DNA from: Sediminicoccus rosea
GTDB taxonomy: Bacteria > Pseudomonadota > Alphaproteobacteria > Acetobacterales > Acetobacteraceae
DNA: 64,000 bases
NCBI RefSeq assembly: GCF_033547095.1
Contig: NZ_CP137852.1
Coordinates: 1,109,501-1,173,500 of the forward strand
Direction: 5' to 3'
Of the stretch, positions 8,055 through 16,911 are shown piece by piece. Below the pieces are notes generated by a model. That model made no database searches and was not told the DNA's origin. It worked only from the letters and a program-made list of their open reading frames with translations. Position 1 is the stretch's first letter. Each line of letters starts with the position of its first letter. The position numbers and the translations under genes were made by a program.

Positions 8055-9796
8055 TTCGCCGCCAGATGCGCGCGCCAGCCGCCGCGCGCCGTGATCTCGG
8101 GGGCGCCAACCACGCCCTCGCTTTCCGCCTGGAAGCCCAGCACCGTGCTGCCATCCTCCAGCGTCACGCGGCCGAAGCCCAGTGGTGGCGGAATGGCAGC
8201 CAGGAAGGGTCCGATCTGCGCCGCCGGTAGCGCCCAGATCTCGCCGAGGATGGCGGCACCGCCGCTGGCGGCGCGCACCATGCCCGGCCGGTTGCCGAGG
8301 TCGTAAAGCCGATAGGTGGCCGCCGTGCGCGCGGCCCGCACGAAGCGCCCGCCAAAGCCGCGCACCTGCGGGTTCAGCGGCAGGCCGGACATATGCGCGC
8401 CGATGCAGAACAGCCCCAGTTCATCGGCCGCCAGCTCGGCCGGTGCGGGCGGCACGGGCCCCAGTCCCGCCGCGTGATGCATGGCGGCACCAATGCCCGC
8501 GAGCCGCCCTTCGCTGAAGGCCGGTCCCACCAGCGTGACGCCGGCCGGCACGCCATCCGCCCGGAAGCCGGCCGGAATGGCCAGCGCCGAGAGATCGCAG
8601 AGGTTCACGAAATTCGTGTAGGTGCCCAGGCGGCTATTGGCCGCAATCGGTTCCGCCGCGAGCGTGGCGAGCGTCGGCACGCCCGGGCAGGTCGGCAGCA
8701 GCAGCGCATCGCACTGGGCGAACACCTGGCGCGCGAGGCGCCGCGCCTCGGCCGCCGCGTGGAAATCATCGAAGGCATCCACGGTGAGGCGGCCGAGGCC
8801 GCCTTCCAGGATTGTCCGCGTGACGGGGTGCAGCGAAGCCGGTCGCTCCACCACCCAGTCCCGCAACGCCGAGGTCCGCTCCGCCACCCAGGCGCCGTCG
8901 TAGAGCCGGCGCGCCACATCCAGGAAGGGCGCGATGTCCACCTGGGTGATGGTGGCACCCATGGCTTCCGCACGCGCGACCGCGCCGGCGAAAAGCGCCG
9001 CGTCATCCGGCGTGTCGAAGAGCAGCTGCGCCTGTTCCGGCACGGCCAGGCGCAGCGCGGGGGGTGCGGCCTCCATCGTGCGCCAGCTGGCGGGGGCGGC
9101 GCGGCTGTAGGGGTCCGCCGCATCCGGCCCGGCCGCGATGGCCAGCACGGCCGCCGCATCGGCCACGTTCTGCGCGAAGATGGAAATGCAGTCGAGCGAA
9201 CGGCAGGCGGGCACCGCACCACGCGTCGGGATCAGCCCGAGGCTCGGCTTCAGCCCCACGATGTTCTGCGCCGCCGCCGGCACGCGGCCGGAGCCCGCCG
9301 TGTCCGTGCCGTAGCTGAAGGCGGCGATGCCGGCGGCAACGGCCGTGGCGGAACCGCTGGACGACCCGCCGGGAATCAGATCGGCCCGAACGGCATTGCG
9401 TGGCGTGCCATAGGGGCTGCGCGTGCCGTTCAGCCCCGTCGCGAATTGGTCGAGATTGACCTTGCCGAGCAGAAGTGCGCCCGCCGCGAGCAGCCGCGCG
9501 ACCGCTGGCGCGTCCTCCGCCGGCATACGCGCGTAATCGGGGCATGCGGCGGACGTCGGCAAACCTGCCGCGTCGATATTGTCCTTCACCACGAAGGGCA
9601 CGCCATGCAGCGGCCCGGGCGGCAGCGCCGCGGCGCGCGCCAGCAGCTCGTCCTCGGGCACGGCGGCGAGGAACAGCGCCGGGTCGTTGAAGGCGGCGAT
9701 GCGCGAGAGCGCCTCGCGCGCCACCTCCACCGGGGAGCCACCGGCGGCGTAGAACCCCGCCAGCGCTTCCAGTGTGAAGGCGGCGGGCGGCCTCAT
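8051..9796 (-). CDS. atzF: Allophanate hydrolase (amidase signature family)
   Basis: 581 residues with the amidase-signature triad: Lys71 in FVVKDNID, the cis-serine within GGSSSGS (143-149) and nucleophile Ser169 in TDTAGSGR. A separate C-terminal domain of about 125 residues (from roughly 455) with GAHMSGLPLNPQVRGFGG is the hallmark of AtzF/DUR1-type allophanate hydrolases, which split allophanate to two NH3 and two CO2. There is no urea carboxylase in the window, so allophanate would have to come from another source such as a biuret-like compound, or the enzyme acts on a related amide. It overlaps both neighbours by 4 nt within the operon. Confidence 0.88.
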   Translation of the reverse strand: MRPPAAFTLEALAGFYAAGGSPVEVAREALSRIAAFNDPALFLAAVPEDELLARAAALPPGPLHGVPFVVKDNIDAAGLPTSAACPDYARMPAEDAPAVARLLAAGALLLGKVNLDQFATGLNGTRSPYGTPRNAVRADLIPGGSSSGSATAVAAGIAAFSYGTDTAGSGRVPAAAQNIVGLKPSLGLIPTRGAVPACRSLDCISIFAQNVADAAAVLAIAAGPDAADPYSRAAPASWRTMEAAPPALRLAVPEQAQLLFDTPDDAALFAGAVARAEAMGATITQVDIAPFLDVARRLYDGAWVAERTSALRDWVVERPASLHPVTRTILEGGLGRLTVDAFDDFHAAAEARRLARQVFAQCDALLLPTCPGVPTLATLAAEPIAANSRLGTYTNFVNLCDLSALAIPAGFRADGVPAGVTLVGPAFSEGRLAGIGAAMHHAAGLGPVPPAPAELAADELGLFCIGAHMSGLPLNPQVRGFGGRFVRAARTAATYRLYDLGNRPGMVRAASGGAAILGEIWALPAAQIGPFLAAIPPPLGFGRVTLEDGSTVLGFQAESEGVVGAPEITARGGWRAHLAAK

Positions 9797-10629
9797 CGCA
9801 GCAGCTCGGCCGCGAGCCGCAGCAGCGCCCCATCCGGGCGGCGCAGCGCCTCGAGCACGCGGAAATGGTCGGCGCCCGGCACAGGCCAGAGCGGGCCGGG
9901 GGCCTGCGCCTCGCTCCGCAGCCGATGGAAATCGCGCGACTGGCGGCAGAGTTCGGGCAGCTCCGCCGCGCCATAGGCGATGGCGATGGGCTTCTGCACG
10001 ATCGGCCGGCGCATGGGCGAGAGTTCCACGATCTCCTCATCCGTCAGCTTCAGCGCGGCGTTCAGATAGGTGTCGCGGATCGGCCCCAGCTCGAAGATGC
10101 CGGAGATGGCGATGGCGGCGGAGACGGCCGGATGCTCGGCGCCGAGTGCCGTCAGATGGCCGCCTGCGCTCCAGCCGGTCAGCACGATCGGGCCCGCCAG
10201 CCCATGCTCCGCGCCATGCGCCGAGAGCCAGCCGAGTGCGGCATGGATCTGGTAGACGATGCGCGTCAGCGTCACCTCGGGGCAGAGGCTGTAGCCGCAG
10301 ATGGCGACATTCCAGCCCATGGCCAGCGCGCCTTCCGCCATCGCCGCGAAATCCTCGCGCCGGTTGCGCTGCCAATAGCCGCCATGGATGAAGGCCAGCG
10401 TCGGCGCCTGCGGGTTGGGCCCGGGGAAGAGGTCCCATTGCTCCCGCTGGCTCTCGCCATAGGCCAGGTCCAGCGCCTTGCCATGCACGGGGCGGAAGGC
10501 GGCGGAGGCCTGGTTGCGCTCCTCGATCAGGCTCGGCGCGTCGGGCACCGCTTCATTGTTGTTGTAGGCGGAGTCACGTTCGCGCTGGGTCAGGCTGAAC
10601 CAGTTCGTTTTCGTCACGTCGAGACTCAT
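9793..10629 (-). CDS. Alpha/beta hydrolase, arylformamidase-like
   Basis: A 278-residue serine hydrolase. The oxyanion-hole motif HGGYW and the nucleophile elbow GWSAGG are clear, and the C-terminal ADHF gives the likely catalytic His. The general layout resembles kynurenine formamidase-type and carboxylesterase-type alpha/beta hydrolases. I place the start at the ATG 10627-10629, which overlaps the upstream deacetylase stop as ATGA, rather than five codons earlier. In this operon it probably cleaves an amide or ester intermediate between the deacetylase-like and allophanate hydrolase steps. The substrate is not identifiable. Confidence 0.8.
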   Translation of the reverse strand: MSLDVTKTNWFSLTQRERDSAYNNNEAVPDAPSLIEERNQASAAFRPVHGKALDLAYGESQREQWDLFPGPNPQAPTLAFIHGGYWQRNRREDFAAMAEGALAMGWNVAICGYSLCPEVTLTRIVYQIHAALGWLSAHGAEHGLAGPIVLTGWSAGGHLTALGAEHPAVSAAIAISGIFELGPIRDTYLNAALKLTDEEIVELSPMRRPIVQKPIAIAYGAAELPELCRQSRDFHRLRSEAQAPGPLWPVPGADHFRVLEALRRPDGALLRLAAELLR

Positions 10630-11492
10630 GCGGCTTCCCACCAATCCAGAATGTCTGCGCCCTGAGCGAACACCGCCCCGGGCCGGCTGGCAATGGCGTC
10701 CAGCGTGGCTTCCAGCACGCCGATGCGGTGGGGCACGCCCGAGATATAGGGATGCACGGCCAGGCCCATGACCTTGCAGCCCTCGGTCTCGGCCTCGGCC
10801 AGCAGGCGGTCGAGCTGCGCGAGGGTGCGCGCCTGCAATTCCTCCGCCTGGTGGTGCTGCACCATGATCATGGGAATGTCATTGAGCTCGACGGAATAGG
10901 GCATGGACCAGATGGGCCCATGGCGCGTCTGCACCGGCACCGGCACGTCATCCACCACCCAGTCGGCGCAATAGCGGATGCCGTGCTCGGCCAGGATATC
11001 CGTGGTGTCGAGCGTCTGGGTCAGGCCCGGGCCGAGCCAGCCCACGGGCGGCTTGCCGGTGAAGGCGCGGATCGTCTCGACCGTCTCGCGCACCATCTCG
11101 CGCTGGTCGAGGATCTGGTGCGTCGGGATCTGCTTGAAGCCGTGCCCCATGAATTCCCAGCCCGCATCGCGCGCGGCGCCGGCCACCCGCGGATAGGCGT
11201 TGCAGACATTGGCGTTGATCGAGAGCGTGGGCTTGATGCCGCGCGCCTCGCAGGCCTTGAACATGCGCCAGAAGCCCACGCGCATGCCGTATTCATGCCA
11301 GGCCCAGTTCGCCACATCGGGCACGACGGCGACACCCGTCGGCGCCGGCAGCACCTGGCGCGGCATGGGGCGCTCGATGCCCCATTCCTCGATGTTGATG
11401 ACAAAATAGACCAGCACCTTGGCGCCGTTCGGGCCGGGCCGCGGCGCACGGTCCTGTGGGGCGGCATAGGCGATGCGATCGGTGGGCTTCAA
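10626..11492 (-). CDS. Polysaccharide-deacetylase-like (CE4) amidohydrolase, PuuE type
   Basis: A 288-residue member of the CE4/NodB-fold superfamily. Segments such as FWRMFKACEARGIKPTLSIN, WEFMGHGFKQ and WLGPGLTQTLDT match the subgroup that includes PuuE, the cofactor-independent allantoinase of purine catabolism, rather than chitin or peptidoglycan deacetylases. There is no signal peptide, so it is cytoplasmic. Together with carbamoylases nearby and allophanate hydrolase in the same operon, this suggests a ureide or cyclic-amide ring-opening role. The start at 11492 overlaps the ABC ATPase stop by 4 nt. Assignment to allantoinase itself is not certain. Confidence 0.78.
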   Translation of the reverse strand: MKPTDRIAYAAPQDRAPRPGPNGAKVLVYFVINIEEWGIERPMPRQVLPAPTGVAVVPDVANWAWHEYGMRVGFWRMFKACEARGIKPTLSINANVCNAYPRVAGAARDAGWEFMGHGFKQIPTHQILDQREMVRETVETIRAFTGKPPVGWLGPGLTQTLDTTDILAEHGIRYCADWVVDDVPVPVQTRHGPIWSMPYSVELNDIPMIMVQHHQAEELQARTLAQLDRLLAEAETEGCKVMGLAVHPYISGVPHRIGVLEATLDAIASRPGAVFAQGADILDWWEAA

Positions 11493-12253
11493 TGGTGGCC
11501 TCCCAGCATGGAAGCGAAGTGGCGGCGCAGCTTGTTGAAATCGGGGTCCGTGGGGTCGCGTGGGCGGGGCAGGTCCACCCGCTCATCGGCCACGATGCGG
11601 CCCGGGCCGGGCGACATCACCACGATCCGGTCCGCCATCAGGATGGCTTCCTCGATGGCATGCGTCACGAAGATGACGGTGAGCTTGGTGCGCTCCCAGA
11701 TCTCCAGCAATTCCTGCTGCAGGTTCTCGCGCGTCATGGCGTCCAGCGCGCCAAAGGGTTCGTCCATGAGGACGACTTCCGCCTCGTTCGCCAGCACGCG
11801 GGCGATGGCGACGCGCTGCTTCATGCCGCCCGAGAGCTGGTGCGGATAGGCCTCCGCGAAGCGCGTGAGCCCCACCATGTCCACGAAGCGCTTGGTGGTC
11901 TCGGCCACCTCGGCGGCGGGGCGGCCGCGCGCGGCGGGGCCGAAACCCACATTCTTCGAGACATTCAGCCAGGGGAACAGGCCGTAATCCTGGAAGACCA
12001 TGCCCCGATCCGGCCCCGGCTCGCCAATCGGCTTGCCCCACATGTCGAGCTTGCCTTCGCTCGGCGTCTCGAAGCCGCCGATCATGCGCAGCAGCGTGGA
12101 CTTGCCGCAGCCGGACGGCCCGATCAGGCAGACGAACTCGCCCTTGCGGATCGAGAGCGACGCATCCTCCAGCGCCACGATCTGCTGGCCCTGGAAGTCG
12201 AAGCGCTTCGTGACATGCGTGATGTCGAGGATGTTGAGGGGCTCAGCCGCCAT
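11489..12253 (-). CDS. NitT/TauT-family ABC transporter ATPase
   Basis: A 254-residue ATP-binding subunit. Walker A GPSGCGKST, Q-loop MVFQDYGLFPW, signature LSGGMKQR, Walker B VVLMDEPFGALD and H-loop VTHAIEEA are all present. Similarity is to SsuB/TauB/NrtD-type importers of small anionic or amide compounds. It overlaps the permease gene by 11 nt and the deacetylase gene by 4 nt, so the importer is translated together with the catabolic enzymes. Confidence 0.93.
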   Translation of the reverse strand: MAAEPLNILDITHVTKRFDFQGQQIVALEDASLSIRKGEFVCLIGPSGCGKSTLLRMIGGFETPSEGKLDMWGKPIGEPGPDRGMVFQDYGLFPWLNVSKNVGFGPAARGRPAAEVAETTKRFVDMVGLTRFAEAYPHQLSGGMKQRVAIARVLANEAEVVLMDEPFGALDAMTRENLQQELLEIWERTKLTVIFVTHAIEEAILMADRIVVMSPGPGRIVADERVDLPRPRDPTDPDFNKLRRHFASMLGGHH

Positions 12254-13043
12254 GTTGCGGACTCCAGCGCAGCAGGCGCTTGCCGATCAGTTGCACCACG
12301 TAGTCCGAAAGGTAGCCCAGCAGCCCGATGGTGATCATGCCGCTGATGACGATCTCCGTGCGGGAAAGCTGCCGCGCTTCCATGATGATGGCGCCGAGCC
12401 CGGTCTGCACGCCCGTCATCTCGCCCACCACGATCACCACCCAGGCAAAGCCGAGGCCGAGGCGCAACCCGGTGAAGATGGAAGGCAGCGAGGCCGGCAG
12501 CACCACCTTCCAGAACAGCGCGGAAGGGCTGACGCCCAGCATGCGCGCCGCTTCGAAGAGCCGCGGCTCCACATTGCGCACGCCGAAGATGGTGTTGACC
12601 AAGATCGGATAGAAGGCGCCCAGGAACACCAGGAAGAAGGCCGAACGCGGCCCGATGCCGAAGACGATCATGGCCAGTGGCAGCCAGGCCGTGACCGGGA
12701 TCGGGCGCATCAGTTGCAGCGTCGGGTCCAGCAGGGCGCGCACCAGCCAGATGCGGCCGATCATCATGCCGAGCGGGAGGGCCAGGGCGGCGGCCAGCAG
12801 GAAGCCGCCATAGACGCGGCTGACGCTCGCTACCGCGTGTTCCAGCAGCGTGCGCGAATAGAGATCATCCCAGACCCCGCCGAAGGCGAGGTCCCAGAGC
12901 TGGATGCCGACATCGAGCGGCGGCGGGATGAGGCTGAAGGCCCGCCCCGCCGTGGAAAAATGCCAGAAGGCGAGGAAGAGCAGCGGCGCGCAAAGGGCGA
13001 GCAAGAGCCCGCCCGCGCCGCCCAGTGCGGATGGGGTCTTCAC
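12243..13043 (-). CDS. NitT/TauT-family ABC transporter permease
   Basis: A 266-residue inner-membrane subunit with about six hydrophobic helices (for example LLLALCAPLLFLAFWHF, ALALPLGMMIGR, WLPLAMIVFGIGP). The EAA-type cytoplasmic loop is visible as EAARMLGVSPSALFWKVVLP. The start is a GTG at 13041-13043 that overlaps the binding-protein stop as GTGA. It pairs with the ATPase immediately downstream. Confidence 0.92.
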   Translation of the reverse strand: MKTPSALGGAGGLLLALCAPLLFLAFWHFSTAGRAFSLIPPPLDVGIQLWDLAFGGVWDDLYSRTLLEHAVASVSRVYGGFLLAAALALPLGMMIGRIWLVRALLDPTLQLMRPIPVTAWLPLAMIVFGIGPRSAFFLVFLGAFYPILVNTIFGVRNVEPRLFEAARMLGVSPSALFWKVVLPASLPSIFTGLRLGLGFAWVVIVVGEMTGVQTGLGAIIMEARQLSRTEIVISGMITIGLLGYLSDYVVQLIGKRLLRWSPQHGG

Positions 13044-13987
13044 GCCGTGCGCGCCAACTCGTCCGAGAAGCGCGTGTTGAAGAAGGTGTTGAAGTCCGGC
13101 AGCGCGCGGATCTGCTGCAGCTCCAGCATGTGCTGGGCATAGGTGCGGCTGCGCTCGACCATGAGCGGCGTCATCCGCCAGTTCAGCTCCACATTCTCGA
13201 TGCTGATCTCGAGCGCGGGGCGCTGCATGCCCAGACGCTGCACCGCCATCTCGATCGCGGCGGCGCGGTTGGCCGAGGCGAATTCGGAAGCGCGGCGATG
13301 CACGCCGAGCATGGTGGCGCAGAGGGCCGCGTTGCGCTGCGTCGTCTCGAAATGGGTCGCGAAGATCATGTTCAGCGTGCCCATTGGCGTGGAGTAGGGG
13401 AATTCCACCACCTTGCCGATGCCGGTCACCTGGCTGATGCCCGGGCCCGGCTCCGCGCCCACATAGGCATCGATATCGCCGCGGGCCAGCGCCGCATGCA
13501 TCTCGCTGAAGCTGACGCGCACGCTGGTGATGTCGCGGATGTTCATCCCCTCCATCCGCAGCCGCTCGCGGATGAAGACCTCCTGCGTCGAACCGGGCCA
13601 GATGCCCACGCGGCGGCCACGCAGGTCGGTCAGCGTGTTGATCGGCCCGTCGCGGCGCGCGACGACGGCCATGCCCTTGTCGCAGCAGGAGCCGATGACG
13701 GTGACGGGCTCGCGCGCGGCCGCGCCCAGGATGCCGGCGGCGATGCCGAAGGCGCCGAAATCCACGCTGCGGGTCACCACGGCGTTCTTGCCCTCGGTCG
13801 GGCTCTCGAACGGAATGACCTCGATGGTCATGCCGTCGGGCATGAAGCGGTCATAGAAAAAGGGCGTGATGGAGTGGATGAGGCGCAGCGCGCCCATCCG
13901 GACCCGCGTGCCCTGGGCGGCGACGATGGCGGGGGCTGCGAGCGTGCCAGCGGTGGCGGCCAGCAGCGTGCGGCGGTGAAGGCTCAT
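13040..13987 (-). CDS. NitT/TauT-family substrate-binding protein
   Basis: A 315-residue periplasmic protein starting at the ATG 13985-13987, with GGGAGC 8 nt upstream as ribosome site. The N-terminus MSLHRRTLLAATAGTLAAPA reads as a Tat-like or Sec signal peptide with cleavage after AIVAAQ. The body shows the SsuA/TauA/NMT1-like fold (LTDLRGRRVGIWPGS, ALARGDIDAYVGAEP). It is the first gene of a seven-gene, 4-11-nt-overlapping operon ending at the CoA-transferase, so its ligand is likely the ureido or amide substrate degraded by the downstream enzymes. Confidence 0.9.
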   Translation of the reverse strand: MSLHRRTLLAATAGTLAAPAIVAAQGTRVRMGALRLIHSITPFFYDRFMPDGMTIEVIPFESPTEGKNAVVTRSVDFGAFGIAAGILGAAAREPVTVIGSCCDKGMAVVARRDGPINTLTDLRGRRVGIWPGSTQEVFIRERLRMEGMNIRDITSVRVSFSEMHAALARGDIDAYVGAEPGPGISQVTGIGKVVEFPYSTPMGTLNMIFATHFETTQRNAALCATMLGVHRRASEFASANRAAAIEMAVQRLGMQRPALEISIENVELNWRMTPLMVERSRTYAQHMLELQQIRALPDFNTFFNTRFSDELARTA

Positions 13988-14092
13988 GGTCGGGCGCTCC
14001 CATCTGAATTCGTGATGGGGCGCTTTTTGGCCGGGGGAGGGGGGCGGGCAAGGCCGATTCGGGGGACGCTCTGGCCGCCCGAAGCAGCGAGG

Positions 14093-14129
14093 TGCCTCCC
14101 GCCTGGGCAAGGCGCCCATGCGGGAGGCA
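14093..14129 (-). terminator. Branched hairpin after the hydroxyacid dehydrogenase
   Basis: TGCCTCCCGC at 14093-14102 pairs with GCGGGAGGCA at 14120-14129, and inside it TGGGC/GCCCA forms a second small stem. It lies just past the dehydrogenase stop on the minus strand and in front of the binding-protein gene. There is no T-run, so termination may need Rho; it probably divides the two operons. Confidence 0.45.
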
Positions 14130-14134
14130 GCGCC

Positions 14135-15091
14135 TCAGCCCTTGATGACGCGAATGGGTGCGTCCGCCTGGAACGCCTCGATCGCCTCCACCGCGCCCTG
14201 GAAATAGGCGCGGTAATTCTCCTCCGTGACGTAACCCAGATGCGGCGTCAGCACGGTGTTGGGCGCCTTGAGCAGCGGGTGGTCGGCCGGCAGCGGCTCG
14301 ATGTCATAGACGTCGATGCCCGCGCGGATGCGCCCGGCATGCAGCGCCTCCAGCAGCGCCGGCTGGTCCACCAAGGGCCCGCGCGAGGTGTTCACCAGCA
14401 TCGCCCCCGGCTTCATCGCGGCCAGTTCGGTGGCCCCCACGATGCCGCGCGAGCGCTCTGAGAGGATCAGGTGCAGCGTCACCACATCGGCCTGGGCGAA
14501 AAGCTCCTGCTTCTCCACGCGCGTGGCGCCCACGGCGGCGGCGGCCTCGGCCGTCAGATTGGTGCTCCAGGCGATGACCCTCATGCCCAGCGCCTGCCCC
14601 ACCTTGGCGACCTTGGTGCCCAGCTTGCCGAGGCCGACCACGCCCAGCGTGCGGCCTTCCAGCCCCTGGCCCAGCGCCGTCTGCCATCGTCCGGCATGCA
14701 GCGCGCCGACCTGCTCGGGGATGCGGCGCGCGAGCGAGAGGATCAGGCCCCAGGTCAGGTCCACCGTGGGCGCGCCGAAGCTCGGCGTGCCGGAGAAGAC
14801 GATGCCCCGCTCCGCGCAGGCCTCGGCGTCGATGCCGCGATTGCGCTCACCGGTCGTGATCAGCAGCTTGAGGTTGGGCAGGCGCTCGATCAGCGCGCGC
14901 GGGAAGGGCGTCCGCTCGCGCATGGCGAGGATGGCGTCGAAGGGCATGAGGCGCTGCACCAGCGCCTCCCGGTCGGCGATGGTGTCGCGGAAGACGGTCT
15001 TCTCGAGGCCGGGCAGCCGGTCCCAGGGGCCCATGGCAAGGGTCACGTCCTGGTAGTCGTCGAGGATGGCGAGGCGCTTCAGTTCGGGCAT
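14135..15091 (-). CDS. D-2-hydroxyacid dehydrogenase (PGDH-like)
   Basis: A 318-residue NAD-dependent dehydrogenase. The nucleotide-binding motif is GVVGLGKLGTKVA; the catalytic Arg sits in VNTSRGPLVD, the Glu in DVYDIEPLP and the His in LTPHLGYVTEENY. I choose the ATG at 15089-15091, preceded by AGGGAGCGG, over an upstream in-frame ATG. The family includes phosphoglycerate, glyoxylate and hydroxypyruvate reductases; nothing in the sequence fixes the substrate. It lies 17 nt downstream of the P-type ATPase gene and is likely co-transcribed. Confidence 0.85.
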   Translation of the reverse strand: MPELKRLAILDDYQDVTLAMGPWDRLPGLEKTVFRDTIADREALVQRLMPFDAILAMRERTPFPRALIERLPNLKLLITTGERNRGIDAEACAERGIVFSGTPSFGAPTVDLTWGLILSLARRIPEQVGALHAGRWQTALGQGLEGRTLGVVGLGKLGTKVAKVGQALGMRVIAWSTNLTAEAAAAVGATRVEKQELFAQADVVTLHLILSERSRGIVGATELAAMKPGAMLVNTSRGPLVDQPALLEALHAGRIRAGIDVYDIEPLPADHPLLKAPNTVLTPHLGYVTEENYRAYFQGAVEAIEAFQADAPIRVIKG

Positions 15092-15108
15092 GGTCCGCTC
15101 CCTGGGGA

Positions 15109-16911
15109 TCAATCGGTCAGGGCGCGAAGGGCATTGAGAATCACCGCCACGTCAATGGCCTCCTGGATCAGGGCGCCCTGCACGGGGCTCAGATAGCCGA
15201 AGGCGGCGAGCACCATGCCGAGGCTGGAGAGGCCGATGCCGATGGTCACGCTTTGCAGCGCGATGGCGCGCGCGCGCCGGGCGGCGGCGAGCGTGCCCGC
15301 GAGATGCGCGAGGCCATCCACCAGCAGCACCGCATCCGCCGCCTCGGCCGCCGCGGCCCCCTTGGTGGCGACGGCGACGCCGACATCGGCCGCGGCCAGG
15401 GCCGGCGCGTCGTTCAGCCCGTCGCCCAGCATCAGCACCGGGCCTTCCGGGCGCGCGGCCGCGATCAGCGCGACCTTGTCGGCCGGGCTTTGCCGCGCAT
15501 GCGCCGCATCGGCGCCGATGGCCGCCCCCGCCGCGCGCACCGGCGCATTGGCATCGCCTGAAGCGAGGATGATTCGGCGGATGCCCTGCGCGCGCAGGGT
15601 GGCGATGGTCGCGATCGCATCGGGGCGCAACTGGTCGGCGAAGACGAGGGTCGCGGCCTGGGCGCCATCCAGCGCGATGGCGCAGCGCATCGCCCCCTCT
15701 GGCACTTTGCCGGCCGGGAGCGGCAGGGCGGGCGCGCCCGTCATCTCGGCCACCCAATTGGGTCCGCCCACCGCCACGCGGCGGCCCTCCACCAGGCCGG
15801 TCAGCCCCTCGCCTGGCGTCTCGTGCACCTCCTCCGGCACGCTGAGCGCGAGGCCGCGCGCGCGGGCGGCGGCGACCAGGGCGCGGGCGATGGGATGCTC
15901 GGAGGCCTGGTCGAGCGAGGCGGCGAGGCGCAGCGCCTCCTCCGGGCCTTCCATGGCGACGAGCGAGGGCGCGCCCGCCGTGATCGTGCCGGTCTTGTCG
16001 ATGACCAGCACGCGGATCCGCGCCATCGCCTCCAGCACCGCCGCCGACTTCACCAGCACGCCGAGCTTGGCCGTGCGCGAGAGCCCCGCCAGCAAGGCCA
16101 CCGGCACGGCGAGGATCAGCGGGCAGGGCGTGGCGATGACCAGCACGGCAAGCGCGCGCTGCGCCTCGCCCGTCAGCGCCCAGGCGCCGCCCGCCATGGC
16201 GAGCGTGAGCAGCAGGAAGCCGACCGACCATTGGTCCGCCAGACGCGCCATGGGCGCCCGGCTGTCGGCCGCGGCCCGCACCATGCGCACGATGCCGGCA
16301 TAGGTGCTGGCCCCCGCGTCGGTGGTGGCGCGCAGGTCGAAGGCATCGCCCGCATTGGCGCAGCCGGAGAGCATGGCCTCGCCCTCGGTGACGCGCACCG
16401 GCATGGGCTCGCCGGTCAGCGCCGCCGTGTCGAGCATGGCGAGCGGCGAGGCTAGCGTGCCATCCACCGGCAGCACGGCGCCGCGGCGGATCAGCAGCAG
16501 GTCGCCCACCGCGATGTCCTCGATGGGGATTTCGGTCAGCGCGCCATCGTCATGCCGCAGCGCGGTGCGCGGCTGGCGGGCCAGCAGTGCCGTCATCTCG
16601 GCGCCGGCGCGGCGATGGGCGTAGTCCTCGAGATACTGCCCGCCCGCATACATGAGCGCGACGATGCAGGCCGCCAGCGGCTCGCCCATCGCGAGGCCGG
16701 CCGCCATGGCGAGTGCGGCGATCAGGTCCAGCCCGAAGGCGCCCTGCCGCAGGCTGCGGACCATCTCGGCCACCAGCAGCACCAGGACGGGCAGCGTGCC
16801 CATGGCGAGCGCGACCTCGGGCCGCCCGCCCACCCACCAGAGCAGGGCGCCCGCCAGCAGCCCCAGCAGCGGACAGGCAACCAGCAGGCGCCGGTCCGCG
16901 AGCGGGTTCAC
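15109..16911 (-). CDS. Heavy-metal P1B-type ATPase without N-terminal metal-binding domain
   Basis: A 600-residue metal pump. Motifs: actuator TGEP (about 166-169), TPCP in the membrane metal site (261-264), phosphorylated Asp305 in DKTGT, HP at 339-340, and GDGLND (496-501). There is no HMA or His-rich N-terminal domain, and the membrane motif is TPCP rather than the CPC of copper pumps; CPx variants like this occur in P1B groups with Zn, Co or unresolved specificity. The start is a GTG at 16909-16911 overlapping the thioesterase stop. No metalloregulator is visible nearby. Confidence 0.9.
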   Translation of the reverse strand: MNPLADRRLLVACPLLGLLAGALLWWVGGRPEVALAMGTLPVLVLLVAEMVRSLRQGAFGLDLIAALAMAAGLAMGEPLAACIVALMYAGGQYLEDYAHRRAGAEMTALLARQPRTALRHDDGALTEIPIEDIAVGDLLLIRRGAVLPVDGTLASPLAMLDTAALTGEPMPVRVTEGEAMLSGCANAGDAFDLRATTDAGASTYAGIVRMVRAAADSRAPMARLADQWSVGFLLLTLAMAGGAWALTGEAQRALAVLVIATPCPLILAVPVALLAGLSRTAKLGVLVKSAAVLEAMARIRVLVIDKTGTITAGAPSLVAMEGPEEALRLAASLDQASEHPIARALVAAARARGLALSVPEEVHETPGEGLTGLVEGRRVAVGGPNWVAEMTGAPALPLPAGKVPEGAMRCAIALDGAQAATLVFADQLRPDAIATIATLRAQGIRRIILASGDANAPVRAAGAAIGADAAHARQSPADKVALIAAARPEGPVLMLGDGLNDAPALAAADVGVAVATKGAAAAEAADAVLLVDGLAHLAGTLAAARRARAIALQSVTIGIGLSSLGMVLAAFGYLSPVQGALIQEAIDVAVILNALRALTD

